Made by a program: the position numbers and the translations under genes
NCBI GenBank assembly: GCA_002695005.1
Contig: NZNT01000019.1
Span: forward strand, 330,673-394,672
DNA from: Maritimibacter sp.
GTDB taxonomy: Bacteria; Pseudomonadota; Alphaproteobacteria; Rhodobacterales; Rhodobacteraceae
Direction: 5' to 3'
DNA: 64,000 bases
Shown: in pieces, positions 8,757 to 17,272 of the stretch
Layout of the letters: every line of letters starts with the position of its first letter
Numbering within the stretch: position 1 is the first letter of the stretch
The notes under the pieces: model-generated
Told to the model about the DNA's origin: nothing
Seen by the model: only the letters and a program-made list of their open reading frames with translations
Databases searched by the model: none

Positions 8757-8779
8757 CTGTGCATACGATTGTCATACGA
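8757..8779. repeat. CATACGATTGT direct-repeat motif, copy A
   Basis: In the 85-base gap between mccB and the macrodomain gene. TGTGCATACGAT is followed directly by TGTCATACGAT, a near-perfect tandem pair. A closely matching copy occurs at 55801-55823. Possibly an operator (GntR-type regulators often bind such sequences), but this is inference. Confidence 0.4.
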
Positions 8780-8792
8780 TCCGGGGCCGCGC

Positions 8793-9293
8793 ATGAGTGT
8801 CGAGGTCATCACCGCCGACATCACCACGCTCGACGTGGACGCCATCGTGAACGCCGCGAACGAGTCGCTTCTGGGTGGCGGCGGCGTGGACGGGGCCATT
8901 CATCGGGCCGCGGGTCCGGGGCTTTTGGAGGAGTGCCGGGCGATCGGCGGTTGCCCGACGGGCGAGGCGCGGATCACCGTGGGGTATGACCTGCCCGCGC
9001 GCCATGTCATCCACACGGTCGGGCCGGTCTGGCACGGCGGGGATCGGGGGGAGCCGGACTTGCTCGCCGCCTGTTATCGCGAGAGCCTGCGGCTGGCGCG
9101 TGAGGCAGGGTGTGAGAGCATCGCGTTCCCCGCCATTTCCACGGGCGTCTACGGCTACCCTGCCGATCAAGCCGCGACCATTGCCGTGCGGGAGGTCAGC
9201 GTGTGGGAGGCCCCGCCCGCACAGATCACCCTGTGCTGCTTTTCCGAGAACAGCGCCGAAACCCATCGGCGCGCAATGGAGACCCTGACATGA
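8793..9293 (+). CDS. Macrodomain protein (O-acetyl-ADP-ribose deacetylase-like)
   Basis: A 166-residue protein that is entirely a MacroD-type macrodomain. The ADP-ribose-binding motif [19 protein letters not shown] is near residues 19-37, followed by the CPTGEARIT segment and the phosphate loop STGVYGYP. Family members hydrolyse O-acetyl-ADP-ribose or remove ADP-ribose from acidic residues. The start at 8793 has no good ribosome site; an in-frame ATG at 8748 would add 15 poorly conserved residues. No DarT-like toxin is adjacent, so an antitoxin role is not indicated. The stop overlaps the next start by ATGA. Confidence 0.88.
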   Translation: MSVEVITADITTLDVDAIVNAANESLLGGGGVDGAIHRAAGPGLLEECRAIGGCPTGEARITVGYDLPARHVIHTVGPVWHGGDRGEPDLLAACYRESLRLAREAGCESIAFPAISTGVYGYPADQAATIAVREVSVWEAPPAQITLCCFSENSAETHRRAMETLT

Positions 9294-9814
9294 CTGCATG
9301 GGACGACGACACCGCGCAAAGATACGCGGACAAATACGGCGGCGACGCGAGTATCTTCGAGGTTCTGAACGCGGCCGGCATCGCGGACGGGGCCGACGTG
9401 ATCGACCTGGGCTGCGGGAACGGTTCGGCTCTGGCCGCGCTTGCCGACCGGGCCGGGCGGCTGGCGGGCGTCGACCCCACGCCGCGCATGGTCGAGATCG
9501 CGCGCGAGCGGTGCCCCGGCGCGGACTTGCGCGTGGCGCCCGGCGAGGCGACCGGGTTCGGGGATGGCGATTTCGACGTGGTGATGATGATCAACGTGAT
9601 CCACCATCTCGACGACATATCCGCCGGGCTGGCCGAGGCGAACCGGCTTCTGCGTCCCGGCGGTCTGATCGTGATCGGGGGCGAGGTGTTCTCGACATCC
9701 ATGGTGCCGGAGGGGCAGGACTACGCGGGCGCGTTGGAGGCCGCCGGGTTCGGCGCGGTCGAGCGGCGCGATCTGAGCGGGGCGTTCATCACGACCGCTC
9801 GCAAGGAGGGCTGA
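9290..9814 (+). CDS. Class I SAM-dependent methyltransferase
   Basis: A 174-residue Rossmann-fold methyltransferase (Methyltransf_11/25 type). Motif I is [16 protein letters not shown] near residues 37-52, and the post-I acidic residue is in [21 protein letters not shown] is the typical motif II region and [11 protein letters not shown] the motif III region. The substrate is unknown. It overlaps the macrodomain gene by 4 bases and mccA by 1 base, so it is translationally coupled to both. Confidence 0.82.
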   Translation: MTAWDDDTAQRYADKYGGDASIFEVLNAAGIADGADVIDLGCGNGSALAALADRAGRLAGVDPTPRMVEIARERCPGADLRVAPGEATGFGDGDFDVVMMINVIHHLDDISAGLAEANRLLRPGGLIVIGGEVFSTSMVPEGQDYAGALEAAGFGAVERRDLSGAFITTARKEG

Positions 9815-11763
9815 TGTTCCACAAGATCCTGATTGCCAATCGCGGCGAAATCGCCTGTCGCGTGATCGACACCTGCCGCAAGCTGGGTGTCGCGACGGTG
9901 GCGGTGTTTTCCGATGCCGACCGCACCGCGCGCCATGTCGAGATGGCCGACGAGGCCGTGCATATCGGCGGGCCGCAACCGGCGGAAAGCTATCTGCGCG
10001 GGGACGCGATCATCGCGGCGGCGCAGGCCACCGGCGCGCAGGCGATCCATCCCGGATACGGCTTTCTCTCCGAGAACCCGGAGTTCGTGGAGGCGGTCGA
10101 GGCTGCCGGGCTGACCTTCATCGGCCCGTCCGCAAAAGCGATCCGGGCGATGGGGCTGAAGGACGCCGCGAAGAAGCTCATGGACGAGGCGGGCGTGCCG
10201 GTCGTGCCCGGTTACCACGGGGCCGAGCAGGGCGACGACCTGCTCGCGGAAGAGGCCGGCAAGATCGGCTATCCAGTCATCATCAAGGCGGTTGCGGGGG
10301 GCGGCGGCAAGGGGATGCGGCTGGTCGAGCGGGCGGGCGACTTCTCCGATGCGCTCGCCTCGGCGCGGTCGGAAGCCAAAACAGCCTTCGGCAACCCCGA
10401 TGTGCTGGTCGAGAAATTCGTGACCGCGCCGCGCCATATCGAAGTGCAGGTCTTCGGCGACGGGCGCGAGGCGGTGCATCTGTATGAGCGCGACTGCTCG
10501 CTCCAGCGCCGCCACCAGAAGGTGATCGAGGAAGCGCCCGCGCCGGGGATGACCGAAGAGATGCGCGCCGCGATGGGCGAGGCCTCCGTGCGCGCCGCCG
10601 AGGCCATCGGATATGCGGGGGCCGGGACGGTGGAGTTCATCGTGGACGGCTCCGACGGGCTGCGCCCCGACGGGTTCTGGTTCATGGAGATGAACACGCG
10701 GTTGCAGGTCGAGCATCCGGTGACCGAGGAAGTCACGGGCATCGACCTTGTCGAATGGCAGCTTCGCGTGGCGGCGGGGGAGCCTTTGCCGCTGTCGCAG
10801 ACCGAAATCCCGCTACGGGGTCATGCGTTCGAGGCGCGGCTTTATGCCGAGGACGTGCCGGCGGGGTTCCTGCCGGCCACCGGGCGGCTCGCGCATCTGG
10901 CTTTCGCGCCGGAGTGCCGGGCCGAGACCGGGGTGCGCACGGGGGACGAGATCAGCCCCTTCTACGATCCGATGATTGCCAAGCTCGTCACCCACGGGGC
11001 CACCCGCGAGATCGCGCTGGGCAAGATGCGTCGGGCGCTGGCGGGCACGCAGGTGGCCGGGACCGTGACGAACCTCGGGTTCCTGTCGGCGCTGTGTGCC
11101 CATGAGGGGTTCGCGGCCGGGGAGGTCGATACCGGGCTGATCGAGCGCGACCTGTCGGCCCTGACCCAGGACGACGGGCCTGCGCCCGCCGACGTGGCGC
11201 TCGCCGCACTGGCCGGGGCGGGGCTGCTGGACGCGCCCGAGACGGTGACGGGGTTCGCGCTCTGGTCGCCGTTGCGCCGCACGATCCTGCTCGAACGGGC
11301 GGGCGAGGTGCTGTCGCCGGTGATCGAGATGGCGGGGCCGGAGGCGGCCCGCATCACGGTCGGCGACGTGGTGGTCGAGGCACGACGCCGCCCGGAAGGC
11401 TGGCGGCTCGACGGGGTGCGCGCGCCGGAAGTGGCGATCACCGGCGACCTTGTCACCGTGTTCACGGGCGCCGGGCACGGCTTCCGCGTGCCCGATCCTC
11501 TGGCGATCCTGTCGGCGGACGGGCAGGGGGGCGACGTGGTCGAGGCGCCGATGCCGGGGCTTGTGAAGGCGGTCTTTGTCGCCCCCGGCGACACGGTTGC
11601 AGCGGGCGACAGGATGGCCATCATGGAGGCGATGAAAATGGAACACACCCTGACGGCCCCGCGTGACGGTGTGGTGGCCGAAGTGTTCGCCGCCGAAGGC
11701 GCGCAGGTGGAGGCGCATGCCGCGCTGATCGCGCTCACCCCCGAAGAAGGCGAGGACGCATGA
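9814..11763 (+). CDS. mccA: Methylcrotonyl-CoA carboxylase, biotin-containing (alpha) subunit
   Basis: A 649-residue protein with a biotin carboxylase half ([17 protein letters not shown] start, ATP-grasp glycine loop VAGGGGKGMR, MEMNTRLQVEHPVTE) and a C-terminal biotinyl domain in which Lys608 of EAMKMEH is the biotin attachment site. It carboxylates its own biotin and supplies MccB. The ATG at 9814 overlaps the methyltransferase stop and follows an AAGGAGG site. Biotinylation would need BirA, encoded at 34442-35194. Acetyl- or propionyl-CoA carboxylase is less likely given hmgL and liuC. Confidence 0.93.
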   Translation: MFHKILIANRGEIACRVIDTCRKLGVATVAVFSDADRTARHVEMADEAVHIGGPQPAESYLRGDAIIAAAQATGAQAIHPGYGFLSENPEFVEAVEAAGLTFIGPSAKAIRAMGLKDAAKKLMDEAGVPVVPGYHGAEQGDDLLAEEAGKIGYPVIIKAVAGGGGKGMRLVERAGDFSDALASARSEAKTAFGNPDVLVEKFVTAPRHIEVQVFGDGREAVHLYERDCSLQRRHQKVIEEAPAPGMTEEMRAAMGEASVRAAEAIGYAGAGTVEFIVDGSDGLRPDGFWFMEMNTRLQVEHPVTEEVTGIDLVEWQLRVAAGEPLPLSQTEIPLRGHAFEARLYAEDVPAGFLPATGRLAHLAFAPECRAETGVRTGDEISPFYDPMIAKLVTHGATREIALGKMRRALAGTQVAGTVTNLGFLSALCAHEGFAAGEVDTGLIERDLSALTQDDGPAPADVALAALAGAGLLDAPETVTGFALWSPLRRTILLERAGEVLSPVIEMAGPEAARITVGDVVVEARRRPEGWRLDGVRAPEVAITGDLVTVFTGAGHGFRVPDPLAILSADGQGGDVVEAPMPGLVKAVFVAPGDTVAAGDRMAIMEAMKMEHTLTAPRDGVVAEVFAAEGAQVEAHAALIALTPEEGEDA

Positions 11764-12419
11764 TCCGCCTGCACGCCGTTCCCGGCAGCCGGTCGTTCCG
11801 GGTTCACTGGCTTCTGGCCGAAATGGGGCTGGAGCCGGAGATCGAGAATTACCGCATCGGCGACGGCAGCCTCGGGACCGAGGCGTTTCGCGACGTGAAT
11901 CCGGCAGGGCGGGTCCCGGCGCTGGAAATCGACGGGATGACGTTGATCGAAAGCGGGGCCATCATCGAATACCTGTGCGAGACGCGGCCGGAACATGGGC
12001 TGGGGCGGCTGCCGGGAGATGCGGAGCGTCCCGAGTTCCTCGTCTGGCTGCATTATGCCGAGACGGTCGCGACGCTGATCCAGAACCTCAACCTGCAACA
12101 GGTGTTCCTGCCTGATCCCGCGATGCGCTCGCCCACCGTGATCGGGATGGAGACGCGGCGGCTGGCCACGGTGCTCAAACCGCTGGAGAAGCGCGTGTCT
12201 GGGCAGGACTACCTGCTCGCCTCGGGGTTTTCCGCCGTGGACATCATGTTCGGGTTCGGGGTCGATGCGGCGTTCCACTACGTTCATGGCGCGAAATTCC
12301 CGGCGCTGGGCGCGTATCATGCCCGGCTGGCCGCGCGCCCGGCTTACCAGACGGCGCTGGCGGTGCAGGGGCCGGACACGATCTATGGTCAGCCGTTCTA
12401 CGAGGTGCCCGATGGATAG
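11760..12419 (+). CDS. Glutathione S-transferase family protein
   Basis: A 219-residue two-domain GST. The N-terminal thioredoxin-like domain starts with HAVPGSRSFRVHWLLAEMGL and has the cis-proline turn (NPAGRVPALEIDG) and the glutathione gamma-Glu contact (LIESGAIIEYL). An all-helical C-terminal domain follows. It overlaps mccA by 4 bases and hmgL by 8 bases, so it is firmly within the operon, perhaps detoxifying reactive CoA-derived intermediates. The specific reaction is unknown. Confidence 0.82.
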   Translation: MIRLHAVPGSRSFRVHWLLAEMGLEPEIENYRIGDGSLGTEAFRDVNPAGRVPALEIDGMTLIESGAIIEYLCETRPEHGLGRLPGDAERPEFLVWLHYAETVATLIQNLNLQQVFLPDPAMRSPTVIGMETRRLATVLKPLEKRVSGQDYLLASGFSAVDIMFGFGVDAAFHYVHGAKFPALGAYHARLAARPAYQTALAVQGPDTIYGQPFYEVPDG

Positions 12420-13260
12420 TGTCGAGATCGTCGAGATGGGCCCGCGCGACGGGCTTCAGAACGAGGCGCGGCAGATCCCGACGGCCGAGAAGATCGCGCT
12501 GGTGGATGCGCTGTCGGGGGCCGGATTCAGCCGGATCGAGGTCGCGAGTTTCGTCAGCCCGAAATGGGTGCCGCAGATGGCCGACAGCGGCGAGGTTCTG
12601 GCCGGTATCCGCCGGGCGGAGGGCGTGTCCTACATGGCCCTGACGCCGAATCTCAAGGGGTTCGAGAGGGCGATGGAGGCGGGCGCGGACGAGGTGGCGA
12701 TTTTCGGAAGCGCAAGCGAGGGGTTCAGCCAGGCCAACATTAATTGTTCGATTGCGGAAAGCCTTGAGCGGTTCTTGCCGATCGTTGAGGCTGCGATGGT
12801 TCGAAAAGTGAAAGTCCGGGGATATGTCTCCTGCGTGACCGATTGCCCCTATGACGGGCCGACCCCACCTCAGAAGGTGGCGCAGGTGGCGCAGGAGTTG
12901 ATGGCGATGGGCTGCTACGAAGTGAGCCTGGGCGATACCATCGGCAAGGGCACGCCCGAGACCGTGCGCGACATGCTTCTGGCCGTGCTGGAACGGGTGC
13001 CGGCGGAACGGATCGCGGGGCATTTCCACGACACCGAGGGCCGGGCGCTCGAGAATATCGAGATGTCGCTGGAGCTTGGCGTACGGGTGTTCGATGCCGC
13101 GGTGGGCGGTCTGGGCGGCTGTCCCTATGCGCCGGGGGCCAAGGGCAACGTGGCGACCGAGGCGGTTCATGCCCGGCTCGTGGCACTGGGGCTGGCCACC
13201 GGGCTGGACGGCGCGGTGCTCGACCGGGCCGCAGAGATGGCGCGGGGGATGCGCGGGTGA
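12412..13260 (+). CDS. hmgL: Hydroxymethylglutaryl-CoA lyase
   Basis: A 282-residue TIM-barrel lyase of the HMGL/DRE-TIM family that cleaves HMG-CoA to acetyl-CoA and acetoacetate, the last step of leucine breakdown. The N-terminal VEMGPRDGLQNE provides the metal- and substrate-binding Arg-Asp pair. GHFHDTEGRALEN holds the metal-binding histidines, and GGCPYAPGAKGN contains the catalytic cysteine loop. ATG 12412 overlaps the GST stop and gives the family start. Also called mvaB or liuE. Confidence 0.93.
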   Translation: MDSVEIVEMGPRDGLQNEARQIPTAEKIALVDALSGAGFSRIEVASFVSPKWVPQMADSGEVLAGIRRAEGVSYMALTPNLKGFERAMEAGADEVAIFGSASEGFSQANINCSIAESLERFLPIVEAAMVRKVKVRGYVSCVTDCPYDGPTPPQKVAQVAQELMAMGCYEVSLGDTIGKGTPETVRDMLLAVLERVPAERIAGHFHDTEGRALENIEMSLELGVRVFDAAVGGLGGCPYAPGAKGNVATEAVHARLVALGLATGLDGAVLDRAAEMARGMRG

Positions 13261-13288
13261 GCGTGGCAAAGCTTGGAAAGGCGGGACG

Positions 13289-14077
13289 ATGACCTTCGAG
13301 ACGATTTCCATTGCGACCGACGCAAGGGGCGTGGCGGTTCTGACGCTCGACCGGGCGGACAAGCACAATGCGCTGTCGGCCACGATGATCCGCGAGTTGA
13401 CCGAGTCGGCCCAAGCGCTCGGCGCGGACGAGGCCGTGCGCGTCGTCGTGCTCACCGGGGCGGGCAAAAGCTTTTGCGCCGGGGGCGATCTCGGCTGGAT
13501 GCAGGACCAGATGGCCGCCGACCCGGAGACCCGGTTCGTGGAGGCGCGCAAGCTCGCCCTGATGCTCCGGGCGCTGAACGAGATGCCCAAGCCGCTGATC
13601 GGGCGGGTTCAGGGGCAGGCGTTCGGTGGCGGGATCGGGATGTGCAGCGTCTGTGACGTGGCCATTGCCGTAGACCATGCCAAGTTCGGGCTGACCGAGA
13701 CCCGGCTGGGCCTGATCCCCGCCACCATCGGCCCCTATGTCCTCGCCCGGATCGGCGAGGCGATGGCACGACGCATATTCATGAATGCCCGTATCTTCGG
13801 CGCGGCGGAAGCGCAGCGGCTGGGGATCGTGGCCCATGCGGTGCCTGAAGGGGCACTGGACGCCGCGGTGGAGGAAGAGGTCGCGCCCTATCTCAACTGC
13901 GCGCCGGGTGCGGTGGCGCAGGCCAAGGCGCTGGCGCGCCGGCTTGGCCAGCCGATCACCGACGCGATCATCGACGACACGATCCGCGCCCTTGTCGACT
14001 GCTGGGAAGGCGACGAGGCGCAGGAGGGGATCGGGGCGTTTTTCGACAAACGCAAGGCGCGGTGGATGCCGACATGA
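13289..14077 (+). CDS. liuC: Methylglutaconyl-CoA hydratase (enoyl-CoA hydratase family)
   Basis: A 262-residue crotonase-fold enzyme. The first oxyanion-hole segment is SFCAGGDLGWMQ and the second is GQAFGGGIGMCSVCD; FGLTETRLGLIPATIGPYVL is the family signature with the catalytic glutamate region. In this operon it is expected to hydrate 3-methylglutaconyl-CoA to HMG-CoA, linking MccAB to HmgL. A general enoyl-CoA hydratase is the alternative from sequence alone. It starts 28 bases after hmgL. Confidence 0.85.
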   Translation: MTFETISIATDARGVAVLTLDRADKHNALSATMIRELTESAQALGADEAVRVVVLTGAGKSFCAGGDLGWMQDQMAADPETRFVEARKLALMLRALNEMPKPLIGRVQGQAFGGGIGMCSVCDVAIAVDHAKFGLTETRLGLIPATIGPYVLARIGEAMARRIFMNARIFGAAEAQRLGIVAHAVPEGALDAAVEEEVAPYLNCAPGAVAQAKALARRLGQPITDAIIDDTIRALVDCWEGDEAQEGIGAFFDKRKARWMPT

Positions 14078-14454
14078 GCCTGATCGTCATCGCCGCCATC
14101 GTCTATGGCGTCCTCGCTTTGGTGAGCGCGCTGGTTCAATTCGCGCTCGCCCTTGGTGCCCCGCTTGGTCATCTCACGCTCGGAGGGCGGTTCGAGGGGC
14201 GCCTGCCCGTGGGGGCGCGGGTCGCCACGGTGGTGCAGGGCGGGCTGCTCGTCCTCATGGCGCGGGTGGTGGCCGGGGCGTCGGGCCTGCTGGCGCCGGT
14301 CTTTCCGGTCTGGGCGATCTGGGGCGTGGTCGCCATCACGGGGCTTTCCACTCTTCTCAACAATATCACGCCCTCGCGGTCGGAGCGCCTTCTCTGGGGG
14401 CCGGTCACGGTGGTCATGTTCCTTTGTGCGATCTACGTCGCCGTCTCTGCCTGA
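14074..14454 (+). CDS. Small integral membrane hypothetical protein
   Basis: About 126 residues with four predicted hydrophobic helices (starting LIVIAAIVYGVLALVSALV, then VATVVQGGLLVLMARVV, FPVWAIWGVVAITGLSTL and LLWGPVTVVMFLCAIYVAV). The family is not recognised beyond resembling generic small bacterial membrane proteins. ATG 14074 overlaps the liuC stop by 4 bases and is preferred to the in-frame ATG at 14062. It closes the leucine operon. Confidence 0.65.
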   Translation: MSLIVIAAIVYGVLALVSALVQFALALGAPLGHLTLGGRFEGRLPVGARVATVVQGGLLVLMARVVAGASGLLAPVFPVWAIWGVVAITGLSTLLNNITPSRSERLLWGPVTVVMFLCAIYVAVSA

Positions 14455-14557
14455 GTCGGCGCAGACGGCCCGTCCACGCCACGCGTCGTTCAAACTTGAT
14501 TGATGGCTGCGGCTTTCGTGCAGTGCAGAAAACCGGCCAAACCCCTGTGAACATTAG

Positions 14558-14565
14558 TATACAAT
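14558..14565 (+). promoter_or_regulatory. nuoA: Candidate -10 element of the nuo promoter
   Basis: TATACAAT lies in the AT-richest part of the 259-base gap between the liu operon and nuoA. No convincing -35 box is visible at the right distance, so the assignment is weak. Confidence 0.3.
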
Positions 14566-14640
14566 GACCTCACGCCGCGCTGCAGAAGCGCCTGCACGGC
14601 CTTGTTCAAAATGCCCAAAACGCCGGGCCCCTTGGTTGAC

Positions 14641-14702
14641 CCTTCGGGGCGTTGGGAGTAGACCCCCGAAGGAGCCAAACTGTCGCGGGCACGCGCCCGA
14701 CA
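14641..14702 (+). promoter_or_regulatory. Two hairpins in the nuo leader
   Basis: CCTTCGGGG (14641-14649) pairs perfectly with CCCCGAAGG (14664-14672). A second stem pairs TGTCG and GGGC (one bulged C) with GCCCGACA, ending at 14702. The second hairpin abuts the nuoA ribosome site AAGGAG (14703-14708), so it could influence translation of the first complex I gene. Confidence 0.45.
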
Positions 14703-14713
14703 AAGGAGCTAAC

Positions 14714-15079
14714 GTGGAAGACCTCCTCCGAGAATACCTCCCCATCGTCATTTTCCTCGCCGTCGCCGTCGGGCTTGGCCTCGCGTTCCTGATCGCGGCC
14801 GCCGTCCTTGCCGTGCGCAATCCCGACCCTGAAAAAGTGTCGGCCTACGAGTGCGGGTTCAACGCCTTCGATGACGCCCGGATGAAGTTCGACGTGCGGT
14901 TCTACCTCGTCTCGATCCTGTTCATCATTTTCGATCTCGAGATCGCCTTCCTGTTCCCCTGGGCCGTGGCCTTCAAGGATGTCGGGATGGTCGGATTCTG
15001 GTCGATGATGGTGTTCCTCGGCGTGCTGACCATCGGCTTTGCTTACGAATGGAAGAAGGGAGCCCTCGAATGGGAGTGA
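14714..15079 (+). CDS. nuoA: NADH-quinone oxidoreductase subunit A
   Basis: A 121-residue membrane subunit of complex I with three hydrophobic helices and the conserved [20 protein letters not shown] loop, whose cysteine (ND3 Cys39 equivalent) lies at the quinone-site junction. The start is GTG 14714 with an AAGGAG site 5 bases upstream; the frame is open from 14564, but that extension is leader sequence with no similarity to NuoA. It is the first gene of the nuo operon and overlaps nuoB. Confidence 0.95.
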   Translation: MEDLLREYLPIVIFLAVAVGLGLAFLIAAAVLAVRNPDPEKVSAYECGFNAFDDARMKFDVRFYLVSILFIIFDLEIAFLFPWAVAFKDVGMVGFWSMMVFLGVLTIGFAYEWKKGALEWE

Positions 15080-15603
15080 TGACCGGCACCAACACCGCGG
15101 ATTTCGACCGCGAGGTGGCCACCCGTGACCTCAACAACGAGCTTGCGGACAAGGGCTTTCTGCTGACCACCACCGACGACATCATCAACTGGGCGCGCAC
15201 CGGGTCGCTGCACTGGATGACCTTCGGTCTTGCCTGCTGCGCGGTCGAGATGATGCAGTCGTCCATGCCGCGCTACGACCTCGAGCGCTACGGGGTCGCC
15301 CCGCGCGCCAGCCCGCGCCAGTCGGACCTGATGATCGTGGCGGGCACGCTGACCAACAAGATGGCCCCCGCGCTGCGCAAGGTCTATGACCAGATGCCCG
15401 AGCCGCGGTATGTCATCTCGATGGGCTCCTGCGCCAATGGCGGCGGCTACTATCACTATTCCTATTCGGTGGTGCGTGGCTGCGACCGTGTCGTGCCCGT
15501 GGACGTCTATGTGCCCGGCTGCCCGCCGTCGGCCGAGGCGCTGGTTTACGGCATCCTCCAGCTTCAGCGCAAAATCCGCCGCACCGGCACGATCGTGAGG
15601 TAA
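15070..15603 (+). CDS. nuoB: NADH-quinone oxidoreductase subunit B
   Basis: A 177-residue peripheral-arm subunit holding the N2 iron-sulfur cluster next to the quinone site. Cluster ligands are visible in [24 protein letters not shown] and [11 protein letters not shown]. Start 15070 (MGVMTGTN) has a GAAGAAGGGAG ribosome site inside nuoA; ATG 15079, overlapping the nuoA stop, is the alternative and 15049 is unlikely. Confidence 0.95.
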   Translation: MGVMTGTNTADFDREVATRDLNNELADKGFLLTTTDDIINWARTGSLHWMTFGLACCAVEMMQSSMPRYDLERYGVAPRASPRQSDLMIVAGTLTNKMAPALRKVYDQMPEPRYVISMGSCANGGGYYHYSYSVVRGCDRVVPVDVYVPGCPPSAEALVYGILQLQRKIRRTGTIVR

Positions 15604-15608
15604 CGGGT

Positions 15609-16223
15609 ATGAGTGACGAGACCCTCAATGAACTCGGCGCGCTGATCGAGGCCAAGCAGGTCGATGTGGTGACGTCGTGGGAGGTCGCCTTCGGCGAGCT
15701 CACCGTCCATGTCCGCGCCGAGGGGCTTCCCGGCTTCGTGGAGTTCCTCAAGACCGACCGGGGCTGCCGGTTCACGACGCTGGTGGACATCACCGCCGTG
15801 GACTACCCCGAGCGCGAGGCGCGGTTCGACGTCGTCTATCACTTCCTGTCGATGTACCAGAACCACCGCATCCGGGTGAAAACCGTCGTGGACGAGGGCG
15901 AGATGCTGCCTTCCATCGTGACGGTCTATCCGGCCTCCAACTGGTTCGAGCGCGAGATCTTCGACATGTTCGGGATCATCTTCAAGGGCCACCCGGACCT
16001 GCGGCGTCTGCTCACCGACTACGGCTTTCGCGGCCATCCGCTGCGCAAGGATTTCCCGACGACGGGCTATACCGAGGTGCGCTACGACGAGGTCGAGAAG
16101 CGCGTGGTCTATGAGCCCGTCTCGCTGGTTCAGGAATACCGCCAGTTCGACTTCATGTCGCCGTGGGAAGGGGCCGAGTATCTGCTGCCGGGCGATGAGA
16201 AGGCGGACGAGGCGAAGGGCTGA
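15609..16223 (+). CDS. nuoC: NADH-quinone oxidoreductase subunit C
   Basis: A 204-residue 30-kDa-type subunit of the complex I peripheral arm. The family signature around ERE(I)FDMFGI and [20 protein letters not shown] is intact. It is separate from nuoD, unlike the NuoCD fusion of enterobacteria, and here nuoC and nuoD are further separated by a sulfotransferase gene. Confidence 0.95.
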   Translation: MSDETLNELGALIEAKQVDVVTSWEVAFGELTVHVRAEGLPGFVEFLKTDRGCRFTTLVDITAVDYPEREARFDVVYHFLSMYQNHRIRVKTVVDEGEMLPSIVTVYPASNWFEREIFDMFGIIFKGHPDLRRLLTDYGFRGHPLRKDFPTTGYTEVRYDEVEKRVVYEPVSLVQEYRQFDFMSPWEGAEYLLPGDEKADEAKG

Positions 16224-16229
16224 CACCGG

Positions 16230-16415
16230 ATGGATCAGGTCGTGACACAACAGGTGGATCTGCGTGACGAGGGCTCCCTCGTCGCGTGGCCGTCCAGTGT
16301 CGAGCGTGTCGTGATCTGTATCGGGGCGGCCAAGTCCGCGACGTCGTTCCCGTCCGCACAGTTTGCAAAGGACGCCCGCTTTGGCGACCGCGTTCCGGAT
16401 GCGTGGCGGGCATGA
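16230..16415 (+). pseudogene. Probable internally deleted sulfotransferase remnant (61 codons)
   Basis: The open frame has residues 26-39 (RVVICIGAAKSATS) matching the PAPS-binding start of the next gene ([12 protein letters not shown]). Its end ([13 protein letters not shown]) resembles that gene's C-terminus ([15 protein letters not shown]). About 230 residues of core are missing between the two. The stop overlaps the intact sulfotransferase start by ATGA, so it may still be translated and couple translation. Best read as a tandem duplicate that lost its middle; a small functional peptide is possible. Confidence 0.45.
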
Positions 16416-17272
16416 GTGCGCAGACCCTCATATACTGCGTGGGTGCGGCCAAGGCCGGGACCAGTTGGCTGTTCGATTACCTTTACAGCCACCACCAGAC
16501 CTATTTTCCGACGGTCAAGGAACTCAACTACTGGAACGCCGTCGCGATGGGCGCGGGGCAGTTCTACCGGGGCGAGCTCGAACGGCGGAAGGGCGAGATC
16601 GCGGCGCGCCATGCGGTGACGAAGGACGATGATATCCACGCCTATCAGCTTCAGAGCATGGCGGATATCGAGGAATGGCTGGTCACTTTCGACGGCAAGA
16701 CACGCGACGACAAGGCTTACCTCGGCTTCATCGGGGCCGGGCTGGAGGATGCCAGGTTGGTGGGGGATTTCTCGCCCGCCTATGCGCTTCTGGGGCCCGA
16801 GTGGTTTGCCGAGATGGCGAAAGCCCATGAGAACGTGAAGTTCCTCTATCTCCTGCGCGAGCCGGTGGACCGGCTCTGGTCGCATTTCCGCATGAACGCG
16901 GGCGGGGACGAGGCGGCGGCGACCGGGATGGTCGACGGATACCTCGCGGGCGGCGAGACGACCGTGGCGCGGCGCTCCAACTACCGGCGCACGGTCAAGC
17001 GCCTGTTGCAGGCGGTGCCGGAAGACCGGATTCACGTCGAGCTTTACGAACGGCTCTTTACGCAGGACGCGCTTGAAAAGATGTGCGATTTCCTCGGGAT
17101 CGACGCGATCCCGGCCGATTTCGGCAAGCGGGTGCATGGCTCACCCAAGGCGGGGCTCGACCCCGAGCGGCGCGCGCGGCTTCAGGCCGCGCTGAAACCG
17201 CAATACAACTTCATCGAACAGTTCATGGGCACAGTGCCCGTGGAGTGGCAGGAAAGAATGGTGGCGGCATGA
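16412..17272 (+). CDS. Sulfotransferase family protein inside the nuo operon
   Basis: A 286-residue PAPS-dependent sulfotransferase-like protein. The 5-prime-phosphosulfate loop is [12 protein letters not shown] (residues 8-19), and a 3-prime-phosphate-binding Arg/Ser region is [14 protein letters not shown]. The acceptor is unknown; candidates include carbohydrate, lipid or protein. It sits between nuoC and nuoD, and both ends overlap neighbours by 4 bases, so it is co-expressed with complex I. No role in complex I is established from sequence. Confidence 0.82.
   Translation: MSAQTLIYCVGAAKAGTSWLFDYLYSHHQTYFPTVKELNYWNAVAMGAGQFYRGELERRKGEIAARHAVTKDDDIHAYQLQSMADIEEWLVTFDGKTRDDKAYLGFIGAGLEDARLVGDFSPAYALLGPEWFAEMAKAHENVKFLYLLREPVDRLWSHFRMNAGGDEAAATGMVDGYLAGGETTVARRSNYRRTVKRLLQAVPEDRIHVELYERLFTQDALEKMCDFLGIDAIPADFGKRVHGSPKAGLDPERRARLQAALKPQYNFIEQFMGTVPVEWQERMVAA

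Noticed and set aside
8793..9293. Macrodomain gene as the antitoxin of a DarTG-type defence system
   Set aside because: No DarT-like toxin adjoins it. The neighbours are mccB, a methyltransferase and mccA, and the sequence is closer to MacroD/YmdB deacetylases.
14455..14713. Upstream coding extension of nuoA from 14564
   Set aside because: The extension has no similarity to NuoA, and GTG 14714 with AAGGAG gives the normal 121-residue protein.
16412..17272. Sulfotransferase as part of a mobile element in nuo
   Set aside because: There are no terminal repeats, transposase or composition shift; both ends overlap nuo-flanking genes by only a few bases.
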